A DNA stretch of 64,000 nt from Chryseobacterium nakagawai. Its GTDB lineage: Bacteria; Bacteroidota; Bacteroidia; Flavobacteriales; Weeksellaceae. Under the pieces are notes generated by a model. The model was not told where the DNA came from and did not search any database. It worked only from the letters and a program-made list of their open reading frames with translations. Made by a program: the position numbers and the translations under genes. The stretch lies in contig NZ_LR134386.1 of NCBI RefSeq assembly GCF_900637665.1, positions 4,456,501 through 4,520,500 on the forward strand. The letters run 5' to 3'. Positions 9,367-18,121 of the stretch are shown here, in pieces. Every line of letters starts with the position of its first letter. Position 1 is the first letter of the stretch.

Positions 9367-10380
9367 TTATACTTCTTTTTCGAAATACAATCTGTAATAC
9401 TTCCCTTTATCATCTTCTCCGGTTTCGATTTTCTGCCGGTCGCCGTGAATATATATATGGAAGTTTTTATCAAGTTTAATAATACTTTTAAAGTGCCTTT
9501 GAGTTTTCTTAACCGCCGCTTCACTGATGGGGAATTCTTCAGCAATATTCACCTGCATATCTTGCTCGTAATCAGTTTTAAAGTTAACAAAACTCTCGAT
9601 TACATGCTCGTCTCCCAATACTTCACTGGCAAAATCATCTAATTTAAATTCTTGTTTTTCTTTAAAGAAGTTAATCGATTTGTTCAGAAAGTCTGCCTGG
9701 TCTGCTTTAGAAACCTCAAATTCCTGTGGAAGCTGTTTGGTGATATAATCTTTGTAAACCATCAATGCTTCCTGAGTGTGGAAATACTCATCATCACGCT
9801 GCTTTACCTTTAGGAAATCCTCAAACCAGTAATACATATCTCCGTTTTTGTTGTTGTCAACCACGGAAAGTACATACCCTGTATCTTTATCGTTATTGTA
9901 TATCAGAGCTGCTTTGTCAATCTTAGATAACCCAATACCCTGATCTTTTTCAATATCAAATGTTTCTTCGGCAGGATTAATTTTAAGGAAAGATTCTCTC
10001 TTCTCGGTTTTAAAAATTCCAATCTTATCCACTCTGTCAGGACGGTCACTTTCATCTTCGAAAAGAACGATAAATAATTCTCCACTCTGAACTCTAGGAT
10101 TCTCAGCCGCTTCGAAAAGGTGTTTGGCAATATTTTCAGATTCCCAGATAAATTTGGATTTATCCTCAAAAATTTCAGATACCGCACTGTAAACCGGGTT
10201 ATTCACCAGATAGGTATCACTGTAAAAATGAAAAGTTTCTTCCGATTTGAATGATCCTAAAAAGTAATCCTCAAGCATCTCTGCCATTCCTTCCTCCAGC
10301 TTCAATTCCTCCTGGGAAAGCGTTAGAGAATCTCCGTTGATCTTATTTCCGACTCTGTGTACTATAATTTTTGAAAACAT
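9367..10380 (-). CDS. Nucleoid-associated protein, NdpA/YejK family
   Basis: The 337-residue protein begins KIIVHRVGNK and continues with SQEELKLEEGMAEMLEDYFLGSF, the pattern of the 37-kDa nucleoid-associated protein family (PF04245; YejK/NdpA in E. coli). Length matches the family (~335). It is a cytoplasmic DNA-associated protein whose biochemical role is poorly known. Several near C-terminal basic patches (KKTQRHFKSIIKLDK) fit nucleic-acid contact. It stands alone, 58 bases upstream of the membrane protein gene on the same strand. Confidence 0.8.
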   Translation of the reverse strand: MFSKIIVHRVGNKINGDSLTLSQEELKLEEGMAEMLEDYFLGSFKSEETFHFYSDTYLVNNPVYSAVSEIFEDKSKFIWESENIAKHLFEAAENPRVQSGELFIVLFEDESDRPDRVDKIGIFKTEKRESFLKINPAEETFDIEKDQGIGLSKIDKAALIYNNDKDTGYVLSVVDNNKNGDMYYWFEDFLKVKQRDDEYFHTQEALMVYKDYITKQLPQEFEVSKADQADFLNKSINFFKEKQEFKLDDFASEVLGDEHVIESFVNFKTDYEQDMQVNIAEEFPISEAAVKKTQRHFKSIIKLDKNFHIYIHGDRQKIETGEDDKGKYYRLYFEKEV

Positions 10381-10464
10381 CTTCTGAATATTTGGACTGC
10401 AAAGATATTCATTCTATTCTTTTCCTGAAACTTAAAAAACAGGTTTGATGGTACTCAATTTTTA

Positions 10465-10828
10465 AACCACAAAAGTCACAAAAGTTTTATTTTTAAACAC
10501 TTTAGTTCACTTGAGAAATCTCCTTATGATTAAACTTTGATGATACTTTAATAGGTTAGTACTTGTCATTCTGAATACACACTGAAGGTTTGCGAACGTA
10601 GTTCAGAAGTGTAATGAAGAATCTCTTTGCTCTAGTTGTTATTGAGATTCTTCCTTCTTCAGAATGACAAGTACAAAGACTCCAATTTAGTTTACATTGG
10701 AAAATTTAAAAGATAAATTCAAAAGATGAAAATCGTAGATGTTCAAAACTTATGTGTACTTCTTATACATCAAGCTTGTCATTTAAAAATAACTTAAGTG
10801 TTATAATTCTTTTGTGACTTTTGTGGTT
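10465..10828. repeat. 364-bp nested inverted-repeat element
   Basis: A 20-base end, AACCACAAAAGTCACAAAAG (10465-10484), is repeated exactly in inverse at 10809-10828. Inside lies a second palindrome, ACTTGTCATTCTGA at 10561 with its complement TCAGAATGACAAGT ending 10672, which is a copy of the GTCATTCTGA repeat family also seen at 8157 and 57585. No reading frame of note is inside. The layout suggests one mobile palindrome inserted in another, or a composite non-autonomous element. Confidence 0.75.
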
Positions 10829-11021
10829 GATCTCAAAAACAGGTAATGCTGTTAAAAGATTCCTGTTTCTTCCAATTTGATAAAATCCTTATCATTTTGA
10901 AATGCTTTTCTCAATTAAAACCATCAGCACAAAACACACAAGTAATTACATATCAACATATTAAATAAAATCCATTTTCAAAGGTATACCATTGGCATCA
11001 TGATTCTCAAAACATACAAAA

Positions 11022-11186
11022 ATGGACTTGAAAACATTGAACAGAATAGACAAACTAAGAAGATTAAAAAGCAGAGGACCGCAAACTCCTAAATGGCTGA
11101 AGCCTTATCATCTTCTCTTTATTGCGTTTTTAATCATTTTCATGTTTGGAGCTTTCATCAAACTATTGGAACAAAACCATATTTAA
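11022..11186 (+). CDS. 54-residue basic single-pass membrane protein
   Basis: ATG 11022 opens 54 codons. The first 30 residues are strongly basic (LNRIDKLRRLKSRGPQTPKW), followed by one transmembrane helix at about residues 31-49 (LLFIAFLIIFMFGAFIKLL), predicting a cytoplasmic N-terminus. It ends 11 bases before the next gene, which is likely co-transcribed. A second small basic single-TM protein (11637-11768) stands in the same position before a paralogue of that gene, which supports this as a real gene. Function unknown. Confidence 0.6.
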   Translation: MDLKTLNRIDKLRRLKSRGPQTPKWLKPYHLLFIAFLIIFMFGAFIKLLEQNHI

Positions 11187-11197
11187 CACTATATACT

Positions 11198-11554
11198 ATG
11201 AACTATTTACAAGCTGTACAGGAAATCAATGAGCTGTTTCCTGACTTTGAAACGGAATTAAATGAAACCCAAAGCCCCAATTCATACAGTGTGATCCGGA
11301 CTTTCACGGAACGTATCAAAAATATGATCCGCCAGAATGACAGTAATCTGTTGTTCAAAAGTTTACAAAAGATTGACAAAATGTACATGGATGGAGATAT
11401 CCTCTTAAAAAATGCCATTGAGAACACTTTTATCTACTCTCTGGACAATTTTACAGCGTTTTGCAGCAAAGAATACAGACAAATGATCTTCAGTCACATT
11501 TCTTCGGACCTGAAAAACAGCTATTCAAGACAAATTTACAGTCATGGCATATAA
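11198..11554 (+). CDS. 118-residue hypothetical protein, paralogue of 11820-12215
   Basis: Start ATG 11198 (MNYLQAVQEINELFPDF) is chosen because upstream codons overlap the small membrane gene in another frame. It is an all-helical soluble protein with no signal peptide. Its C-terminal half aligns with the protein at 11820-12215 (KNAIENTFIYSLDNF against RTMIENIFVRSFESF, followed by a Tyr/Phe-rich stretch). The pattern matches a small family of conserved Flavobacteria hypothetical proteins (perhaps DUF7674; name not certain). It forms a two-gene unit with the upstream basic membrane peptide. Function unknown. Confidence 0.65.
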   Translation: MNYLQAVQEINELFPDFETELNETQSPNSYSVIRTFTERIKNMIRQNDSNLLFKSLQKIDKMYMDGDILLKNAIENTFIYSLDNFTAFCSKEYRQMIFSHISSDLKNSYSRQIYSHGI

Positions 11555-11636
11555 AGCTTTTATTACATTTTTAGACTGTTTCATTACAAAGTGTTTAAAT
11601 TAAACAAAATTTAAAATAACTCACAATCAATAGATT

Positions 11637-11768
11637 ATGAAAAATAAAATCAGAAGAATTTCCGATTGGAAAACATGGAAAAACACGACTAACAGACACA
11701 ATTCAGAGATATTAATCACTCACATCGCTGTGATTGTAGGCGTATTTATTTTTGCAGCATGTCTTTAA
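11637..11768 (+). CDS. 43-residue basic single-pass membrane protein
   Basis: ATG 11637 opens 43 codons: a basic, Trp-containing head (KNKIRRISDWKTWKNTTNR) and one hydrophobic helix (about residues 27-43, ending AACL) that runs to the stop. Size and topology mirror the 54-residue protein at 11022, although the sequences are divergent. It ends 51 bases before the paralogous helical protein. The repeated arrangement supports a real gene. Function unknown. Confidence 0.5.
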   Translation: MKNKIRRISDWKTWKNTTNRHNSEILITHIAVIVGVFIFAACL

Positions 11769-11819
11769 ATTTTGGTATACATTTCGCTGCAATAAAAAGT
11801 GTTTGAAAAATTCTTAATT

Positions 11820-12215
11820 ATGATGAAAGTACAAATGCAAACTATTAATCAAAAAATAGCTGTTGAATACTTAAAATTTTTCTATCCGCGACTTCGCAAT
11901 GAAATCATACAGTTGTCTGTACAGGATAACTTTGCAGGAATTATGCAAATGACGGTTAATTATCTGAAAGGTCTGCTGCAGGAATCAAAGATCAACATTA
12001 TTGCCCATCATATCAAACTGATGGACGGACTTTACAGAAATGGAAATTCCTATGTAAGAACGATGATTGAAAATATCTTCGTAAGGTCTTTTGAAAGCTT
12101 TAAAAAACACGCTAAGATTGCCCATTGGAAACTTCTTTATCAGTATATGCCGGTAAGCTTCCAGATTATTTATAATGAGCAGCAGAAGCAGGACCAGATT
12201 TATTTTGGAAAATAA
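11820..12215 (+). CDS. 131-residue hypothetical protein, paralogue of 11198-11554
   Basis: ATG 11820 is preferred over the GTG at 11799; ATG 11823 is also possible. The protein is helical and soluble, without signal peptide. The line GLYRNGNSYVRTMIENIFVR matches KMYMDGDILLKNAIENTFIY in the upstream paralogue with the same spacing. It is the second half of a tandemly repeated module (small TM protein plus helical protein). A bidirectional hairpin follows at 12306. Function unknown. Confidence 0.65.
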   Translation: MMKVQMQTINQKIAVEYLKFFYPRLRNEIIQLSVQDNFAGIMQMTVNYLKGLLQESKINIIAHHIKLMDGLYRNGNSYVRTMIENIFVRSFESFKKHAKIAHWKLLYQYMPVSFQIIYNEQQKQDQIYFGK

Positions 12216-12305
12216 AATATAAAGAAGAAATTGGCTTACAATGCAAAGAAAAAGAATAATGATTTTACTTTTAAGATCATTATAAAATAAGTTTTAATAG
12301 ATAAA

Positions 12306-12339
12306 AAATCGCCTCAAATAACAGTATTTGAGGCGATTT
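12306..12339. terminator. Bidirectional terminator hairpin
   Basis: A 15-bp perfect stem (AAATCGCCTCAAATA / TATTTGAGGCGATTT) with loop ACAG lies between convergent genes, with A-rich and T-rich flanks on both sides. Confidence 0.8.
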
Positions 12340-12365
12340 TATTCTGATCTGTGAATCAGAAATTT

Positions 12366-12878
12366 TTACTTTTTGGTAAATACCTTTTCAATGATCGAAA
12401 TCTCTTCCTTCTTCAGTTTTGAAGCTTTCTCAAGCTTCGCGATAAAAGTGGCCACTTCTTCTGGAGTGGAAGGTGATCCCAAGTTTTCTCCTTTGGCATT
12501 AAATGAATCTGCCAGCACTTTTCCTTCCGGATTTAAAATCAGCCAAAACGGAAGCCCTGCATTTTCTCCTTTGTATTTATTCATCAATTCCTGCCCACCA
12601 GGATTTTCAAGAGATTTCTTCTCTCCTCTTTCCTGAACATCTACATAAGCTGTGATAAATCTGCTCCCGAAAATAGGTTGCGTTTCTGGAAGATTCATAT
12701 TTTTTTCCATCATCTTACACCATTTGCACCACGAAGCATGAAATACTAATAAAACATTTTTCTTACCCACTTTCGCTTCAGTAGATGCTTTCTTTAATAC
12801 AACATCCGCTTTTTCCTGTGCTGCACCCAGCTGAAACAGCAATAGCGCAACGATGACAATAATCTTTGAATATTTCAT
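12366..12878 (-). CDS. Exported thioredoxin-family protein (CKWC)
   Basis: The 170-residue protein has a signal peptide (MKYSKIIVIVALLLFQLGAAQ) and a thioredoxin fold with active-site WCKWC (Cys51, Cys54) and the cis-proline in GLPFW (Pro110). The long insertion between the helix after the CxxC and the central strand resembles Thioredoxin_7/DUF255-like periplasmic proteins. It should act as a thiol-disulfide reductase in the periplasm. It is monocistronic and convergent with the 11.0-12.2 kb genes. The substrate is unknown. Confidence 0.8.
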   Translation of the reverse strand: MKYSKIIVIVALLLFQLGAAQEKADVVLKKASTEAKVGKKNVLLVFHASWCKWCKMMEKNMNLPETQPIFGSRFITAYVDVQERGEKKSLENPGGQELMNKYKGENAGLPFWLILNPEGKVLADSFNAKGENLGSPSTPEEVATFIAKLEKASKLKKEEISIIEKVFTKK

Positions 12879-13228
12879 TGAATTTTATTTTATGCCATAC
12901 GAATGTAGGTATTTTTCTTTTGTTGATAGGCTGACTTCTACCTATGATTTTCTTCACTTCAAAAAATGGATTTTTGACTATCAAATTACATCATGAATAA
13001 AGATTTTCCCGGAATGTATTTGAAACAGCAACTCCTAATATCATGTTCTATGATTTTTCCAAATTCCATTTCCCTGAGTTGCATGATTTGTTATTTAAAT
13101 ATCCATCTATTAAGGTTCAAGAGGCCTGCAACATAGTAATTCTTCATCAGAGAACGTTTATAAATATTGGTTAAAGCAAAACTTTAAAAGCCAAAAGCAG
13201 GAATTCCACATTTTGGTGGATTATTTAA

Positions 13229-13343
13229 TTGATTAATTTTAGTCAAACAACCACTTTTTCTTTGGATAGTATTCTTAATTTTTTTTTACAAATCTTATTA
13301 ATGTTATATCTTTACCTTTTAAAAGCTTTTTTCTAATAAGATA
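13229..13343 (-). pseudogene. Relic of the 3' end of an ImmA-type immunity gene
   Basis: Reading the minus strand, this stretch matches the last ~110 bases of the gene at 20418-21131 (plus-strand pieces TCAAACAACCACTTTTTCTT and TTTTAAAAGCTTTTTTCTAA against TCAAACATCCACTTTTTCTT and TTTTAAAAGCTTTTCTTCTA). Several indels break the frame (a run of nine or more A/T replaces the KRVEGYY region). A partial boundary hairpin, AAAAGCAGGAATTCC, lies just beyond at about 13194-13208. It is the fossil of an older cassette. The rest of the gap 12879-13228 shows no gene. Confidence 0.65.
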
Positions 13344-13864
13344 TTAAGGTTGTAAAGGAATTTTAGCTGCTATACTATCTTCTAAAACCTTATAGCCTCT
13401 AAGACTTTGACATAAGATTCACAACCTAAAATTGTGACATTATATCTGTTGTGAACGGATTTAATAATCTCCTCGTAGTTATTAGATTTCGTATATCTAT
13501 AAACTGCTCGATTATTTTTATCGAAGATTATTGAATGATGTATTGTTTGAAATGGTTTTAAAATAATCAAATCTTCGTAGCATGATCTATCATTTCTAGA
13601 ATAATATCCACTTTTAAAATATAAATAAGGATCTAATACTTTTCCATTTTCTAACACAAAAGATTTTCCATAAAAACCTAAAGGATCAATAATATAAGTA
13701 TTATTAGTGTTATTTTTTATAATTTCCTTAGTAGCTTCTGTTGATTGGGTATCAATATGTTTTAACGGAAAAATAATATCAATATCTTTTCCTTTATTCA
13801 ATTTAATTTGATTCGAACAAAAAATAAATAAAAAACAAAAAGGTAATAAAATAATTTTTCTCAT
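13344..13864 (-). pseudogene. Lipoprotein immunity gene C', 3' frameshift
   Basis: The open frame runs 13864 to 13382 (160 residues) and starts with a lipoprotein signal (MRKIILLPFCFLFIFC, lipid Cys at 16). It is a clear paralogue of the gene at 14874-15395: shared TYIIDPLGFYGKSF, SGYYSR and LIILKP lines. After residue Glu155 the frame differs from its paralogue; shifting one base restores GYKVLEDSIAAKIPLQP, matching GYHFLEDSIVAKIPF there, with a stop at 13344. So a single-base indel has cut about 14 residues from the C-terminus. Whether the shortened protein still works is unknown. It starts 2 bases after the paired toxin tip. Confidence 0.7.
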
Positions 13865-13866
13865 AA

Positions 13867-14716
13867 TTAAAATTTAATTTCAGATAGTTTTAAAAAATAT
13901 TCAATAACATTTTGTAAATGAACAAGTCCTTGTTTCTCCATAAACCCTGTCCATTTGGCAGCAGCTCTATAAGCTGACAACTCATTTAGTTCTTGGGCAA
14001 TATAACTATTACCTTGATAAAGGCCTGCTTTAAAATTAGAGAAATGATCCTGTTCGTGTATAACGATCGAGGCTGCCCAAAAGTTATGCTCTATTTTATC
14101 TATTAAACGGGGTGCTAATATTATTTTACCATTTATAGGATTCGTTACTCCCCAAGCTATGCTTTCTAAATTACCATTTATAAATAATTCTAAAAGTTTT
14201 GTAGTAGAATTTACAGAATAATTTAAATATCCTGTAGAAAAATCAACAATAGTGCTTGCATCTCCAACTTTAACCCATTGCCCAGGTGATGAAAACAATG
14301 ATATTATTTTATTCAAACTCGTAGCAGTAGCAGGATTATAAGGCATTATTCCGTTTTTCTCCAAAAATCTAGCCAATATGTTTTACCTAGTATTGTAGCT
14401 GTTTCTGAATTAAATAATTGATTTAATCTAGCATATTGTTTGTCATTCGTATTTGCAGAAGTCATTCTATTATCAAATAAATTTCCTGTATAAAGAAATA
14501 CCGCTCATAGCACCTCCTAAGAAATTACCACCACTAAAAGCAGAATTTAATCCCCCTGAAACAATTCCTGGTAAGAAATTTTTAATGGCTCCTGCATTGC
14601 TGGCTATATTCCCCAATGCACCTGATACAGCGGCTCCCCCAATAGCACCTCCTAGCACAGCACTTCATGTTCTTTCCCAATCCCATTTTCCAGGGTTCCA
14701 CGATCCTTTGGTCTGA
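13867..14716 (-). pseudogene. Decayed RHS tip C' with HExxH metallopeptidase-like toxin
   Basis: The part 13867-14376 (169 residues) is an open toxin domain with a zincin-like HExxH motif (VIHEQDHFSNF) and a downstream Glu in ELNELSAYRAAAKW. It is paralogous to the tip at 15400. Upstream to 14716 lies the RHS linker (NPGKWDWERT, AVLGGAIGGAAVSGALGNIA, GGLNSAFSGGNFLGG) but with a TGG-to-TGA nonsense change after DWERT, one extra base before the YTGN segment (giving SLYRKFI), and another frame change near 14377. It therefore cannot be made as one protein and has no normal start. It is a silent or decaying cassette. Confidence 0.75.
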
Positions 14717-14783
14717 ATCTAGCTAAAACTAGAATACACTATTCAAATCGTTATGTAAGTAGGAATAGCAATAATTTTTTAAG

Positions 14784-14817
14784 TAAACAAAAGCAGAATT
14801 TCTCCTACTTTTGTTTA
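14784..14817. terminator. Cassette-boundary hairpin between C and C'
   Basis: Arms TAAACAAAAGCAG and CTACTTTTGTTTA (one mismatch) lie downstream of immunity gene C on the minus strand. The AAAAGCAG...CTTTT motif recurs at every cassette boundary of the RHS array (16331, 18066, 20347). Confidence 0.6.
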
Positions 14818-14873
14818 AAATATATTTTCAAAACGAACTTACATTGACATAAACCAATGATTTATAGAAGCGT

Positions 14874-15395
14874 TTATTTTATAAATGGAATCTTAGCAAC
14901 AATACTATCTTCTAAAAAATGATATCCCTTAATTTCCAATTCATTAATATATTGTTTACAGCTTGAAGGCATACCATTATCTTTATTATGCTTTGATTCC
15001 ACAATTCTACTATATTTACCTGCTTTGGAAAAATCATATATGCCTCTTTCCATATAATTTAGACTTAAAGTTGTATCAATTTTTTGCTTAGGTTTCAAAA
15101 TAATTAAATCATTTCCGCAGTCTTCATCTTCCCTAGAGTAATATCCTCTCGAAAAATTTATAGGATTTAATACCTCATTATTCAATTCCCAATATGATTT
15201 CCCCACAAAACCATATGGATCAATAATATATGTTTGATCAGTATTATTTTTAAAGGTATAAATTACTGGCTTATCTGCAATGAGCTCTACAGGTACTTTT
15301 ATAAGTATATCAATATTTTTGCTCTTATTTAGTTTCATTTGTGTAGAGCAAGAAATAAAACTAAAACAGGCTGTTATTAATATGATTTTTTTCAT
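14874..15395 (-). CDS. Putative lipoprotein immunity protein C
   Basis: This 173-residue protein has a lipoprotein signal (MKKIILITACFSFISC, lipid Cys at 16) and a beta-rich body (TYIIDPYGFVGKSYWEL, SRGYYSRED, LIILKPKQKIDTTL). It starts 4 bases after the stop of the HExxH tip at 15400 and is paralogous to the gene downstream of the second HExxH tip. That pairing and position are how immunity genes are recognised in polymorphic toxin loci. An envelope-anchored immunity protein implies that its toxin acts in the periplasm or at the membrane. No known domain was recognised. Confidence 0.65.
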   Translation of the reverse strand: MKKIILITACFSFISCSTQMKLNKSKNIDILIKVPVELIADKPVIYTFKNNTDQTYIIDPYGFVGKSYWELNNEVLNPINFSRGYYSREDEDCGNDLIILKPKQKIDTTLSLNYMERGIYDFSKAGKYSRIVESKHNKDNGMPSSCKQYINELEIKGYHFLEDSIVAKIPFIK

Positions 15396-15399
15396 TTTA

Positions 15400-16290
15400 T
15401 TATCTTCTAAGGTTTAACATATAATCTACTATTGAATTCAAATAATCTTTTATTCCTGGATCTGGTTTTATTGTCCATTCTGCTGCTTTCATATAAGATG
15501 AAACTTCATTCAAATCTTGAATCAATGGATGATTACCCTGCAATATATTTTTCTTCCAATTCTCAAAATGACCAACTTCATGTATTACTACATCACCTAA
15601 CCCATAATTTGTTTTCTTTCCATTAAAAAGACCTGGGGCCAATATTATTTTTCCAGTAACTGGATTAGTTATCCCTTTTATTCTGACTTTAGAATTTGCA
15701 GGATCAATATAAAGTCCATCTTTATCAATACTAAACTTAATATAATCTTTTGCCCATTCATTCATTGTATCATTATTACCAACTGCAATCCAAGCATCTT
15801 TAGGTGCAAATAATGATGCAATTATACTAAGACTGTATATATTTGCCGGAGCTTTGGGATCTAATCCATAAATACTTAGTACAACGCTCAATGGATCTGT
15901 TTTCGTTGATCCCAGGTAATTTCCAAATACTCCATTTTCAGTATCTGAAGATCTCATATATCTATAACTTATATCCTTACCTGTAGAAGTCAGTTTATTA
16001 TCAAATAAGTTTCCTGTGTATGATATTCCATTAATGGCACCTCCCAAGAAATTACCTCCGCTAAACGCAGAGTTTAATCCTCCTGATACAATTCCTGGTA
16101 AAAACTTTTAATGGCTCCTGCATTGCTTGCTATATTCCCCAACGCTCCTGAAACAGCGGCTCCCCCAATAGCACCTCCTAGCACAGCACTCCATGTTCTT
16201 TCCCAATCCCATTTCCCAGGGTTCCAGTTTCCACCATTGGCAGCTACACCATTTAAATATCCACCTACTAAGACTCCCGATAACTATAAA
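15400..16290 (-). pseudogene. Displaced RHS tip C with HExxH metallopeptidase-like toxin
   Basis: Codons 16047-15400 form an open frame of 215 residues (TTG at its head, inside the linker). It contains linker GGAINGISYTGNLFDN, a variable region, and a zincin-like motif HEVGH (residues 156-160) with a possible third ligand Glu181 in DLNEVSSY. Upstream to about 16290 the RHS linker continues (VGGYLNGVAANGG, WNPGKWDWERTW), but one base is missing in the run before LPGIVSGG, so the linker and tip are out of frame. There is no good start of its own. Recombination of the tip into the full-length RHS gene through the linker would repair the frame. Confidence 0.75.
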
Positions 16291-16330
16291 CAATGCATAT
16301 TCTAGGTTGGTTGAAAGTAAATTCTAAGAA

Positions 16331-16358
16331 ACTAGAAGCAGGAATTCCTGCTTCTAGT
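16331..16358. terminator. Cassette-boundary palindrome between A' and C
   Basis: A perfect 28-base palindrome (ACTAGAAGCAGGAA and its complement, no loop) lies 48 bases after the stop of immunity gene A'. It is the best preserved member of the boundary hairpin set in the RHS array. Confidence 0.65.
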
Positions 16359-16406
16359 GTGATAATTTAATAGACGATAGCGTAGACTTAATAAAAACTT
16401 CAAGGG

Positions 16407-17108
16407 TCAATCAAACATCCATTTCTTCTTCGAATAATACCCTTCAACTCTTTTATAAATGTTCTTAAATGTTATTTTTTTACTGTGGAGTAGCTTCTCT
16501 TCTAATAATACGTTTAAATCATAAAATGAATAGGAATTTTCTTTATAAAACAAACGAGGTTCATTAAAAGGTTGAAAATAATAAACGGGGCTAAAATTCC
16601 AATTGGCTTTCGGGCAAAGTTCACGTAAATCCTCACCTATAAAATATAACATGGGAATAAAGAGTTTTTTTTTATCGTCTTCTAATAGAGTTTTTGATAA
16701 TTTTTCTACATCCCGATAAAAGGTATCTTGATGATAGTTAAAATTTAATTCATTTAATATTTTCAACATATTTTCCTTTGTAAAACCTTCATTATTCATT
16801 AAATCCCTATTTCTGTAGTATGGGGTATCATTCTCAGGAAATAATGGAAAATTATTATTAGAAAACATTTCTTCATATACTTCTTTAGAAACTAAAATAC
16901 TTTTTTCACCCTTCATAGCCTCTAGTAAATATTGGTTATCGCCAACTTTGGTTGCGGTAGTAAGGTTGAATTTTGATTGACGCTCTATTTTTTGTAAAGT
17001 TTCCAAGGGATATTTATTATAAACTTCTTTCTTATCTATTGTCACATATTTCTGACTGAACATAGTAGTAAATTTTAAAATTAAAATTACAAATATTATA
17101 TTTTTCAT
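16407..17108 (-). CDS. Putative exported immunity protein A' (paralogue of ImmA)
   Basis: ATG 17108 (MKNIIFVILILKFTTMFSQ) is chosen because it gives a signal peptide and an 8-base gap to the toxin-tip stop, the same spacing as the paralogue at 20418. It has 233 residues. It shares with that paralogue the lines NEGFTKENM, KKLFIPMLYFIGEDLREL, SYSFYDLNVLLEEKLL and the C-terminus KRVEGYYSKKKWMFD. The N-terminal third is divergent, as expected if it contacts the specific toxin variant. Cellular place: periplasm or outer surface if the signal is cleaved; I see no lipobox. No known family was recognised. Confidence 0.65.
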   Translation of the reverse strand: MKNIIFVILILKFTTMFSQKYVTIDKKEVYNKYPLETLQKIERQSKFNLTTATKVGDNQYLLEAMKGEKSILVSKEVYEEMFSNNNFPLFPENDTPYYRNRDLMNNEGFTKENMLKILNELNFNYHQDTFYRDVEKLSKTLLEDDKKKLFIPMLYFIGEDLRELCPKANWNFSPVYYFQPFNEPRLFYKENSYSFYDLNVLLEEKLLHSKKITFKNIYKRVEGYYSKKKWMFD

Positions 17109-17116
17109 AATACAAA

Positions 17117-18001
17117 TTATTTGATGTAAGCGGTACTTGTTACTCTGCCCCATCCTTGGGTAAACCTGACCTGCATTGCTCCGGAAATAATTCTGTATTG
17201 GCTGGTCATATGAACAATATTAATTGCACTTTTGCCAAAACTCGCTCCCAGTGAAATAATACTAGGTGAAATAACAGTATCTGATGTCGTTCCTATCAAA
17301 AATTGACCACCAAATCTATTAACACCATTATTAGTGTGCATAGAGGTAATCATTGCAGACAATTGACCTTGATTGGAACTGCTATATAATGTGCCATCCA
17401 TAGCTTTTACTTCTGCATATAGAACACCTGAATATCTTGTAGTGTTCAATCCTGTTGGAATTGGTATTCTGATATTAAAAGGGCCGATTTTAACATTATC
17501 CTTTCTATATTCTATCTCATCTCTCACTAAATCGTAAACACCATCAGGGATAGTATTTCTTGGTCTATTTCTATACATCCCCGCAATTCTTTCATCATTA
17601 CTCATGTAATTAAATGAGGCCAAATCCGAGCTCATGATAGCATTGAAAGCGTTTTCAAATTTTGTTCCTGCTTTTTGTTGTAATCTTCCATATGAGCAAT
17701 CTGTACAAAAATTATTCTTAACATAGTTGAGTAATATACTTTTTGTCAAGTCATCCCAGCCTCCGCCTGAATATTCTTCCTCAGAGGAAACAATATATTT
17801 ATATCCGGCATTAATTCCGTCTGTGGACGTTACATTGTTACCAGAAAAATTTCCAGTATAAGAAATACCACCAATTGCACCTCCTAAGAAGTTTCCGCCA
17901 TTAAATGCAGAATTTAATCCCCCTGAAACAATTCCGGCTAAAAAACTTTTAATGGCTCCTGCATTACTGGCTATATTCCCTAATGCTCCTAATACAGCGG
18001 C
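17117..18001 (-). pseudogene. Displaced RHS tip A' with PD-(D/E)XK-like toxin
   Basis: The frame is open from 18001 to the stop at 17117. It starts inside the RHS linker (AAVLGALGNIASNAGAIKSF, GIVSGGLNSAFNGG) and continues into a toxin tip closely paralogous to the resident tip of the 2221-residue RHS protein: shared CSYGRLQQKAGTKFE, RPRNTIPDGVYD, YAEVKAMDGTLYSSSNQGQ and IGTTSDT. The E...PD...EVK...Q series fits a PD-(D/E)XK nuclease core. The linker is shortened (GALVG joins directly to AAVLG, in another frame with a TAG), and there is no ATG before the tip. So it is silent on its own and may serve as a recombination donor. Confidence 0.75.
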
Positions 18002-18065
18002 CTACTAAGGCTCCCGATAGCTGTAAACAGTACACATTCTAGCTAGGTTGAAGGTAACTCCTAAG

Positions 18066-18098
18066 AAAACAAAAGCGGAAAAGTCCCGCTTTTGTTTT
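18066..18098. terminator. Cassette-boundary hairpin between B and A'
   Basis: 13-bp stem AAAACAAAAGCGG / CCGCTTTTGTTTT with loop AAAAGTC, 23 bases beyond the stop of immunity gene B, with a T-poor minus-strand tail. It shares the AAAAGC core with the other boundary hairpins. Confidence 0.65.
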
Positions 18099-18121
18099 TA
18101 TAATTGATTGAGAAAGAATTA

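Noticed and set aside
11093..11197. Longer N-terminus for the 118-residue protein (start at 11093).
   Set aside because: This segment overlaps the 54-residue membrane-protein gene in another frame and its translation is not protein-like; ATG 11198 fits the paralogue.
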